Shown here in pieces: positions 29,995 through 39,300 of a stretch of DNA of 64,000 nt (position 1 is the first letter of the stretch; each line of letters opens with the position of its first letter). The stretch is from an uncultured Anderseniella sp. Its GTDB lineage: Bacteria > Pseudomonadota > Alphaproteobacteria > Rhizobiales > Aestuariivirgaceae. Made by a program: the position numbers and the translations under genes. Where the stretch lies: NCBI GenBank assembly GCA_947488295.1, contig CANKYU010000002.1, positions 496,001-560,000 on the forward strand, in the 5' to 3' direction. A model generated the notes under the pieces. The model was given only the letters and a program-made list of their open reading frames with translations. It was not told the origin of the DNA and did not search any database.

Positions 29995-30507
29995 AATCTC
30001 TTTTTTAAACCTTTGATCTGATTTATTTGCATCTCCAATTGGAGTAAGTTCGCAGTTGTTGGAGACGTTTCTTTCGGATCTTGGCAGCGAACATCGGACC
30101 AAATCTGTTCCACCAATACCGACCGGTTTCATGGCTCACATCGATCCCACGCTCATGCAGCAGGTCCTCGACATTGCGAAGAGAGAGTGGAAATCAGACG
30201 TAGAGCATCACCGCCAGGCGGATGATCTCCGGAGATGTCTTGAAACAGCGAAATGAGTTCGGTTTGGTCATAACCAGACGCTACGAAACGGCTCTGCCGA
30301 CCTCAATCGCACCCAGAAGCAGGTTTGAGGCATTGCCTTGTGTGCACTATGGGCAGACCCGCCCTGCGGAGCGCAGCCTTGTCCGACAGGACCGGCTTTT
30401 CCACGGTCCAGCCGCGATGGTTGAGAGATCAGGGTTACAAATTCGACTTGTGTCCTAACGTCATTCATTATTGACTGTGTCGGAGCGAACTCCAATGAGG
30501 TGTCGCA
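29995..30507. mobile_element. Gene-free stretch with probable insertion-sequence remnant
   Basis: About 510 bases after tRNA-Ala without a convincing gene. Plus-strand translation of 30126-30256 reads GFMAHIDPTLMQQVLDIAKR and then a stretch with EHHRQADDLRRCLE. I recognise this as the kind of peptide repeatedly predicted at the ends of rhizobial insertion sequences. No intact transposase, terminal repeats or target duplication can be seen, so it would be an old remnant. The family is not assigned. Confidence 0.45.
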
Positions 30508-31623
30508 TTGACCGGGACGGAAAAAATTCTGAGTGCGATCAGGCTTGCCAATGAGGCAGGCGTCGGCGAGCGCCCGTGGGAGGATTTTCTCAAATCCCTG
30601 AACGATCTCATCGGCGGCGTGTTCTCCAATCTGGAGATTGTCGACCTGTCTTCCGGGCGCTATGTCGAATTGAAATCAACCGAAAACATCGGCATCAACG
30701 AGAGTTATCTGGAGCACTACCAGTCGAAAAACCCGCGTATTGCGAAGTTGCTGACGAAGCGGCAATCAGCGATCGTGCACGATCATCTAGCCTTCAGCGA
30801 AACCGATATTGATCGTGATGAATTCTACAACGACTTTCTGGCTCCTAACGGTTTGCGGTATTTCGCCGGCATCGCCGCACTCCACACACCAGATTTGCTG
30901 GCCGGTTTTTCCGTCCAGAGATCAATGGCCCATGGCAATATCGGCACCGAACAGGTTGCCATTCTGGAAACCCTGCTGCCACACATGAAAACGTCGCTGC
31001 AGACCTACATGAAGCTGGGCGAGTTGCAGCGCCAGACGCAAGCCTTTCAGGCCATGTGCGATGTGGCAGAGCAACCGATGGTCGCCATCGGCAGCGATTG
31101 CAGGGTTCATTTTTCAAATACCGCCGGCGCCAGGGTTCTTCGGCGGTTTCCAGCGATGTTACGCAATGGCCGGTTGTATCTGGGAGATGAAATCAATCAG
31201 CTGGCCATGGAAGCCCGGCTGGTCGCGTTGGCCCGGCACGACAACAATGTCGGGCAAGGTGACGACAGGTTCATACTGAATGGCCTTACAGGATCGGCTA
31301 CCCCGGTCAAAGGAAAGCTCACACCAGTCAGCAAGCCTGAGAACCAGGGCTATCCGAGCGACGTGGTTGCCATGTTTGCTTTTGACATACCGGCGGCTGC
31401 CGACACGCTGCCACGCGATGCGCTGCAACGCGCTTATGAACTCTCGCATGCAGAACTTGAACTGATCGAGGCGCTGTCCGCCGGAGCTTCCCTGAGAGAA
31501 GCCGCCCAGTACCGGCAGGTGCGCTACGACACCGTGCGCAAGCAGTTGCGCAGCGTCATGTCAAAGATGGGCGTTCGCCGCCAATCCGATCTGCAAAGCC
31601 TGCTGACCTGGGTGAAAACCTGA
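30508..31623 (+). CDS. LuxR-family transcriptional regulator
   Basis: 371 residues from a TTG preceded by GAGGTG. The C-terminal 60 residues form a LuxR-type helix-turn-helix (LSHAELELIEALSAGASLRE, then YDTVRKQLRSVMSKMG). A central segment near residues 185-215 (EQPMVAIGSDCRVHFSN) looks PAS-like, and the N-terminal 170 residues are an unassigned sensor region. No receiver or classical autoinducer domain is evident. A perfect palindrome begins 10 bases after the stop, and a VWA protein and a giant exported protein follow on the same strand. It may regulate that locus (inference). Confidence 0.8.
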   Translation: MTGTEKILSAIRLANEAGVGERPWEDFLKSLNDLIGGVFSNLEIVDLSSGRYVELKSTENIGINESYLEHYQSKNPRIAKLLTKRQSAIVHDHLAFSETDIDRDEFYNDFLAPNGLRYFAGIAALHTPDLLAGFSVQRSMAHGNIGTEQVAILETLLPHMKTSLQTYMKLGELQRQTQAFQAMCDVAEQPMVAIGSDCRVHFSNTAGARVLRRFPAMLRNGRLYLGDEINQLAMEARLVALARHDNNVGQGDDRFILNGLTGSATPVKGKLTPVSKPENQGYPSDVVAMFAFDIPAAADTLPRDALQRAYELSHAELELIEALSAGASLREAAQYRQVRYDTVRKQLRSVMSKMGVRRQSDLQSLLTWVKT

Positions 31624-31632
31624 CGGCTGGCT

Positions 31633-31650
31633 ATTCCCCAAATGGGGAAT
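31633..31650. promoter_or_regulatory. Palindrome between the LuxR-type gene and the VWA gene
   Basis: ATTCCCCA-AA-TGGGGAAT is a perfect 8-bp inverted repeat with a 2-base centre, 10 bases after the regulator stop and 238 bases before the VWA gene. The tight centre and lack of a T-run make an operator more likely than a terminator. Binding by the adjacent regulator is a guess. Confidence 0.5.
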
Positions 31651-31887
31651 GACAGCAACCGACATTCCTGTCCAAATTTGCCGGAGCAGGAATACGCGCC
31701 TGCGGGTTAACGGTGCAACAAGGCGCACGCGACTCCTTCGATCGGTTCATTTTCAGTCCGTTTGGACACGCGTAGTTCTGCAAAAGGGGAAACCGGGGGC
31801 TTCCCAAACAGTGAACTTGAATGCGCCTGCCGATCCAACGCGGCTGGCAATGAGGCCTATTGAGACAACACAAACCGGGAGCAACAA

Positions 31888-33300
31888 ATGCCCGCCAAAC
31901 TGATAAAATCCGTGACCCTGACTGTGTCGGCAACTCTCATGCTTTTCGTGAGCGCGCCGGTCTCCGCAGACACCCAGAAAAACGTCATGTTCGTGCTTGA
32001 TGCGTCAAACTCCATGTGGGGTCAGATCGATGGCAAGCCCAAGATTGAGATTGCCAAGGCGGTATTGAAAGATCTCTCCGCGAAGATGCCGACGGGAGCA
32101 AAAATGGGGCTGATTGCCTACGGCCATCGTTTCGATCGCAAGTTGAACGACTGCGACGACATGGAATTGATGAATCCAATCGGCCATTTCTCTGCTGCCG
32201 AAGCGGACAATTCATTCAGCTTCATCACACCGAAAGGCCAGACGCCAATTGCCAACACTCTCAAAGAGTCGGCGGCTTGGCTGCAGGATCAGAAGGGGCA
32301 GGATAACACGGTCGTGCTGATCTCAGACGGACTTGAAAGCTGCGACGGCGATCCGTGCGCTGCTGCCAAGGCACTCAATGATGCTGGCGTCACCACCAAG
32401 ATACATGTTGTGGGCTTTGACCTGTCGGCTGAGCAGCGCGCCAAACTTGAGTGCATCTCAAAGAACGGCAATGGCAAGATGTTCGCCGCCAATGACGCCG
32501 CCAGCCTGTCCGATGCGATGAATGAAGTCCGTGAGGATGTCGCAAAGCCGGTTGCAGAACCGGTTGTCGTGGCCCAGGCGCCAAAAGCTGAAGAACCTCC
32601 CAAGGTCGAAACAGTTTTCGAAGACCAGTTTGACGGTGATGATCTGGCGGAAGGATGGGAGGTCGGCAATCCTAATCCCGACCGTTACATTGCCGAAGAA
32701 GGCGAACTGCTGATGATTGCGGGTGTGCCTGCTGCCAATCCGTCAATGGAGCAGATGGAGAACATAATCTCCCACGCCGGTGCCCTGCCCAAGGGCGACT
32801 GGGAGATCGAGGCCAAATTCAGGATCGAAGCCCAACAAGGCACAGAGGGTTTCTATTTCGGCACCAGGAAAGACCACGAAAACTGGATTGCCGCCGCCAT
32901 CTGGCCGAAGATGGAAGGCGGACGCGCCAGTATGATGGCGTCACTTGTGAAAAACGAAAGTGGTAAACGTACCGGCTTTGATACCATAATCGAGTCCTCA
33001 CGCGATACTGCTTACCAGACAACAACCGAGCGCTGGAAGACCCACAAACTGGGCGACAAGTACGCCATGAAGGACTTTATCCTGATCCTGAAGAAAACCG
33101 GCCGCTCATACAGCATGTCCGGAACCTACTCGTCGGAAAATGACCCGGACTATCGCACATTCCAAACTGAAAACCTCAAAATGCTCCGGGCCAAGAAGAA
33201 CCTGTTCTTCGGATTCGGCCTGCACAAACAGGATGCCGGCCTTCAGGGCGAGGGAAACGCTCTGATTGATTATGTGAAGGTTCGAAAGGTTGAAAAATAG
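31888..33300 (+). CDS. Secreted von Willebrand factor A domain protein
   Basis: 470 residues. There is a signal peptide (about residues 1-27, ending PVSADTQ), then a VWA domain with the metal-site motif DASNS at residues 38-42, a GQTPIANTL threonine segment and VLISDGLESCDGDPC. A short Pro/Glu/Ala linker near 215-240 leads to a C-terminal beta-rich domain (about 245-470: FEDQFDGDDLAEGWEV, EGFYFGTRKDHENWIAAAIW) that resembles a concanavalin/laminin-G-like fold. The protein is expected in the periplasm or at the surface as a metal-dependent adhesion or scaffold module. GGGAGC precedes the ATG. The giant gene starts 21 bases after its stop, so the two are probably cotranscribed. Confidence 0.82.
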   Translation: MPAKLIKSVTLTVSATLMLFVSAPVSADTQKNVMFVLDASNSMWGQIDGKPKIEIAKAVLKDLSAKMPTGAKMGLIAYGHRFDRKLNDCDDMELMNPIGHFSAAEADNSFSFITPKGQTPIANTLKESAAWLQDQKGQDNTVVLISDGLESCDGDPCAAAKALNDAGVTTKIHVVGFDLSAEQRAKLECISKNGNGKMFAANDAASLSDAMNEVREDVAKPVAEPVVVAQAPKAEEPPKVETVFEDQFDGDDLAEGWEVGNPNPDRYIAEEGELLMIAGVPAANPSMEQMENIISHAGALPKGDWEIEAKFRIEAQQGTEGFYFGTRKDHENWIAAAIWPKMEGGRASMMASLVKNESGKRTGFDTIIESSRDTAYQTTTERWKTHKLGDKYAMKDFILILKKTGRSYSMSGTYSSENDPDYRTFQTENLKMLRAKKNLFFGFGLHKQDAGLQGEGNALIDYVKVRKVEK

Positions 33301-33301
33301 A

Positions 33302-33319
33302 GGCCTGATGATCCAGGCC
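33302..33319 (+). promoter_or_regulatory. Hairpin overlapping the ribosome site of the giant gene
   Basis: GGCCTG (33302-33307), loop ATGATC, CAGGCC (33314-33319) directly precedes the ATG at 33322. The only Shine-Dalgarno-like bases (AGG) are inside the stem, so the hairpin could lower translation of the giant protein relative to the VWA protein. If the true start is the ATG at 33361 this matters less. Confidence 0.4.
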
Positions 33320-33321
33320 CA

Positions 33322-36300
33322 ATGAGTGCAATGGGGGCTGAAGAGGCAGTGCAAGGTATCATGAGCAGTCTTCGTGGAATGGCCCTGGCCCGATTTACAG
33401 ATCGCCGGTGCAACGTTTTCATCAACCGAACGCTCCTGTTGGCCAGTCTTGCCGCCATTGTGTTTACTGCCCTGTCGGGCGCTTCAGGCATGGTACGGGC
33501 ACAGTCGGTACCACCGCACCTGGTCGGCATGACCAAGTCGCTCCTGAACGATATCGAATCGAGTGATTTCAAGAACATCGACCCCAAACTTGCTGCAAAA
33601 GTCACCAAGATCTTGCGCGGAACACGCATTCGCAGTTGGTCCCCGTCCGAAACAAGAGTGGTCGCGGACAAAAGTGCGCTGGCAACCGATCTCGGCCTCG
33701 ATCCCAAAAAGCCTGAACATCTGAAAATAGTTGATGAAGTTCTCGCCGCCGGCGATCACAAGCAACGCCGTGCGGCGTTCGCGAAAGCCTACAGTGCGGC
33801 CCGGAACAAACCACCTGTCGACCATGAGGTCAAAGCTCTGGAAGCGCGTTTCAATACCGCAATGCGTAAAAAAATTGGCGACAAGCCGACCGATGCGACA
33901 ATCAAGGTTGATGGCGATGCCGGCGGTGAGGTCAAGATCAGCTGGGATCCGGATACCTCCTCGTTCGTCACCCGGATCAAGGTCAATGACGAGCTCGATG
34001 AAATCTATCTGCATGGCAGCGCAACTGCACGACAGGACGGAGGCGGCCTGGTTTTTGACGTGAAAGCCGATGACAACCCCGTCACCCGTCTCGATGAGGC
34101 CGGCAGGAAAAAACTCGCAGGCGCCATCTATGGTATCTGGAAAAACGGCAGCGAGGACTGGATCATTCGAGGTCCCGATGATGGCAAACTGGCAAGCCCC
34201 GGCCTTGGCGCGGAAGTCGAAAGTGTCGATACTGCGATGCGCGACATCCAGTCGTTACGGAGCGAGATTGCGAAACAACGCAAGGAAAAAGCTTATATCT
34301 GGCGTGCACCGGGCGGTGGCCAGGTCATCCAGAAGCAGTTCAAGCGATTGCCTGACGAATATGAATTCGATCGTGACGCATCGAAAAAATTCACTGAAGA
34401 CAAAATAAAGCCGCTGCAGCAAAGGCTCAGGGAACTGGAACAAAAGGTTGTCAACCGGCCACCAATTGTCGCGCACGATCCGCTACGCCTGAACGATACC
34501 GAAAATCTCTCGAAAACCCAGCAGCCAATCGAGATCGAAGTCATGGAATCCGGTGGCCATCGCTATGTCTTTGACAGCGCCAGCTTCGACGGCGAACGGC
34601 TCACTGCCAGGCGAACCTTGCGTGATGTTCGCGACATCAGCGATCTTCCCAGCTGGGTGATCTCAAAACTCATTGCCAGCTTCTCGCCACCAGAATGGGT
34701 CGAACTGGAGGCCAGGTTTGATCCACGCGCCAAACAGATCCGTCTGATCGGCAAGGAATGGCGGATGCACGTCACCTATTCCACAACCTTTGGCAATCGC
34801 GTGGTCAAGCGCATCCATACGCCCTACTCCAATCCGCTGGTACTGACCTATGAGGGTGATGACGTATTGCTGCGCGTTGTTGATCTCAATGGCGCGGTGA
34901 TCGAGACGCTGGAGCATGACAGGCCATTTCGCGTTGATGCCCAGTTCACCCGCACCCGGGACGGACCTGTCGATGCAACGTTAAACGCCGCCGACAGACA
35001 AGGCACCGTCCTCTTGTTGCCGAAACCGGATGATATGAGCAATGGGCGGGCGTTTGAAAGCCGTGTTCTGTACGCCCGCTCCAAACAGTACATGAACCGG
35101 ACCGAACTGAAGGGACTGTTCCAGGAAAAAAGATTCTTTTCCCGCTTGGACATCGATCAGGCCCGCAAGAACTGGCAACGCGAGCTGGCGGATTCCCGGT
35201 CCGTTGCTCAGGAACACTACGCCGGTGACTGGGGCGTAGCGCAATCGATTGACGGCGCACCCGGTGCCGGTGTGGATCATGTCCTGGAGGGACGGGCCTC
35301 GATTGCCAAGGACGGCAGCAGCGCGCGCCTGATGCTGACCGGCAAAGGCGGTCTGACGAAATACCGGTCCATTGAAATGCGGGCACAGCGTTCATCGCAG
35401 CAAGATGCCAGAGGATTTCTTGAAATTATTTTCGAGCGGGTTCGCGACTTTGCGTCAGCAGGCGAAGCACCCGATCGCGAACCGCTGCCGGAAGGCAGGC
35501 TGCTGTATTTCCCAACCAACCTGAAACATGTTTCGTTCGACCTGGAAAACGCAACAGCAGCGGCTGCGGTGAGTTTGAAGCCCGCACCGGGCGACCTGTT
35601 CCATGTCCTGCTGGGCGAAAGACGCAAAGAGCGTCTGGCAGGCGCCTGGAGCACGGTTGCCGGCGATGGCTCGTTTTCAAGCGGAGGCCGGCAGACCTGG
35701 TTGCGCGGTTCCAAGGTTGCCGGTGCCGTCGTGGTGGAAGACCAGAGAAAGTTCTCGCCGCCGACCAAGGCATTCTATCCCTATGGCCGCAACAAGGATC
35801 TGGGATCATCAAAACGGCGCACACTGTTTGTCTGGGGCAACGGGCTGCCTTCAGCCAGTGGAGATGCTGTCGCGTTCCGAAGTGCAAGCCCGGGGATCAA
35901 GTATGTAAGCCATAAGCGTTCCAGCCAAGCCGATTCCAGGACGCTCAAGCAATCCTGGAAAAAGGCAGGGGTTGCTCAGCCTGATGATTTCGACAGCCTG
36001 TTCATTACGGTCGAATTCGACAACACCGTTGTGCCGGGCATCAAGTACTTTGCCCTCAACCAGATGCCGTCCGGCTGGCAACTGGCATTTGCGGATGCTG
36101 TCGGGCGGCTGCAGTTTGTTGATACCCCGCCCGAGACAGGCGTGCCGAGCGATGTATTTTACTCCAGTGACGTGGGCCATCTTGAGTTGATCGTCGAAAC
36201 CGAATTTCCGTTCAAGGAACCGCTCTTTGCCGAGCTGATCCAGAATGACGGCAAAACCCAGCCTCGGCGCGTAAAGCTTGAAAAACTGCAGGTCGATGAG

Positions 36301-39300
36301 GTCGACGAGCGCTATCGCCGCACGTACCGCTCGAAGCCATTGCACTTCACCCGCTCAGACCGGGAAAACTGGGCACCGCCCGAAGACAAGACCGCAATCA
36401 TCCTTGATACCAGCCCAACAACCGAAGGTGACGAAAAGACCAAACCGACATTCGATGCAAGGTGGGTAGAGGATGATCGACGTCTTGCCGTGCGCCCGGC
36501 GGTCCGCGCCCGTATCGTAGACAATCCGGATGAACTGGGCATGCTGTGGAAACAGGCCCTGAGCAGGGCGGCGGCATGCTATCCGAAGGTCTCGATTGAC
36601 GAAAATGAAAAAGTCGAAGAGGTCTCCGCGTTCATTCTGACCGAATTCCTTCCCGGCTTACTGCCCAAGATACTCGACAACGCCGTGCCAGGCAGCAAGT
36701 ACATAAAGGATACCAAGGCTTTCAAGCGTGTCTTTGGCACGAACCGATTCAAGGCATTTCGATCGATTGACCTGCGACTGGGTGATCATGCCGCTGCACT
36801 GTTGATCCGCGACGAGTTTGCCAGACAGGCGTTCGAGAAACAGGTGGCATATGAAAAGATCGCCGCCTCGCCTGCAAAGCTCCAGGAATTCCTTGATCTG
36901 GCGAGACGTACCGGCGGTCGTGGTGATGCGTTCTGGACCGCGGGCACCGTCAAAGCCTTTTCGACGACGTTCAAACCCAAAGAATTGCTGGAGACAAGAG
37001 GCGGCAGCTTCAATCACGAAATGTCGGGACAGCCTCCTGAAAAGACAAAGAAGGAGCGGCTGTCGCTTTTGAAGGCGGCCCTGTTTGCCTACGGAAAAGA
37101 TATCCAGGCCTCCACGGTCAAGGCCAACAAGGCAGGTGACTGCAAAATTGAAGACCTGATGGTTATAGCCGGGCATCCTTCCGACACGGTCGTGACGGCC
37201 ATAATGCCCCGGCTGGTGCTCGAACGAACAACTAAAGGACGGACGTATTTCGAACCGGACAATACGGCCCGTAGCTATGTCCGGTCCCTGTATGTCAAAG
37301 GAAGAGCCGTCAGGGCGCTGGAGGCTTATGCAGCCGCGGATGACGCCTACAAAGCCATGGCGCTGGCCGTAGTGGGAGCCGGTGCGGCTGCTGTCATCAG
37401 CGGCGCCGGATATGCCAGTGCCGCTACTTACGCGGCGATTTCCGCGGAAGTGGCCGATGGATTATACTTCGGCGGCAAAGGATTGCTTGACTACCAGAAG
37501 GGAGAAGAGTTCTACGACTTTGCCAAGGGCGGCTCTGCAGTTCTGGGTGAATCCCTCTTCGATCAGGCCAAAGCCGGCCGCAAGAGCAAACTCGGGACAG
37601 CTGCCGGCATCTTGCTGCCCGGCCTGGGGGCGCTGGGTTCCGCCGCCCGGCTCAGACACCTGAAGCAGGTCGATCGCGGCAGGAAAGTTGCACAGCGCCT
37701 CGGACGCTTCGATGGCGAGGCGATGAAGGGGCTGGATGAAACCGCCAGACGGGACTTACAGGCCTATATCGACACGGTAAAAGAGGTCGATGCGCTGGCC
37801 AGCAAGGCCGGTGTTCGCGGATCAGCCGCGCGAGTCCTGAAAGGCACCGGTCAAAAATTCGGTGATGCAGACAAGGCATTCGTTAAGTCCTTCGACGACA
37901 GTGTTGCAGCGAACGCCGCAGCTGTTGAGCGGGGTGCCAATCTGGCTTCGAAGCTGGATGACCTTGAGCCAGGCACTCTGACGAGCCTTTCACGCCAGGA
38001 GCGGGCCGACCTTACAAGTTTTGCCAATGACGTTCGGCGCCGCCAGGACAGGTTGGCAAATCCCAACATCTCCGGTGATCTGAAAGGGGTCTCGCATAGG
38101 GAAGCAGACTTTGCCCGTACTTTCGATGACGCCCTGACCAAAGCCGGGGATGCACCGAAAACACCCGCGTCGCAAAAAGTGGCGACATTGCCCGACGCCG
38201 CAAGGCCACAGATCGTTGACGAGTTATTTCCGGATGCAAAGGCAGCAGACAGCCAGGCATCCCGGGTTGAGGCAGCGCCGGGAAGCACAAAGCAGGTGCC
38301 GTCCAGAAGCACACATACCGAAGCAGCTTCGCCAACCGCTCCCACGAAAACAGCATCCCGCGATCCGTTCCCACCTGCCGCATCCCGCAAGACGCCCACA
38401 GTACAGCCGGAAAAGCCGACATCATCGTCTGTGGCCAGAACTGGTGATCCGAAAACTGTCCGCCCTGCCAGAACGAAACCTGCTGCTGATGCCACTCCTG
38501 CGTCCAGACAGCCCGCCAGGGCGGCTGCAGCGCCGTCGTCCAGCAAGCAGCCGGCCTCAGTTGCACTACCTAAGTCAGATCCGCCGCCACCGGCGCGACC
38601 AGCGAAACAAGCAACTGCAACTTCCGCCAACAAGGTTGATGCCGTGCCGGCCCGGCCGGTCAAACAGACACCAACCGGCGAGGCGGCAGACGCTGCCAAA
38701 AGCGCCAGGTCACAGGCATCTCCAGCACCGGTCGAGCCCGCACCGGGGCGTGCTTCGGACCAGCCTGCATCGTCATCCAAAAACCCCGGCAAGCAACCAG
38801 TGCAGAAATCGCCTGACGAAGCAGCAAAGCCGCAAGGCGCACAACAGACTCAACAGGATTGGCGCCGCCGGCCGGTCGAGACTCCAGAGGACCGCCAACG
38901 GGCCTTCGACGCCGATGGATTGACCTTCAAGGAACGCAGAAGCGTCGAGAAACTGGATCAGGAGCTGGAGAAATTTGCAGCAATACAGAAAAAGACTACC
39001 GGCGACCTGGCAAACGAAGCCACCCTCAACCAGGCCCGCGCATCACTATTGGGGCGAGGACGGGAGTACCGGAATAACGTCGCCCTGCTTGAGCGCCAGA
39101 TCGCCGCACGCGATTTTGACCTGCCGCCTGATCTGGCCAAGACCCTGCAAGCGCAAAGGCGTGCCGATGATGGCCTGATGCCACGCCGCGAACTGGTTGC
39201 AGGTGACAAGCAGTATGTCGGCCGGGTCATGAACGGCTCCGGCATTCACCCGACCCAGAAAGACATCTACGCCTCCAGGGTCAACCACTATGTCCGCGAG

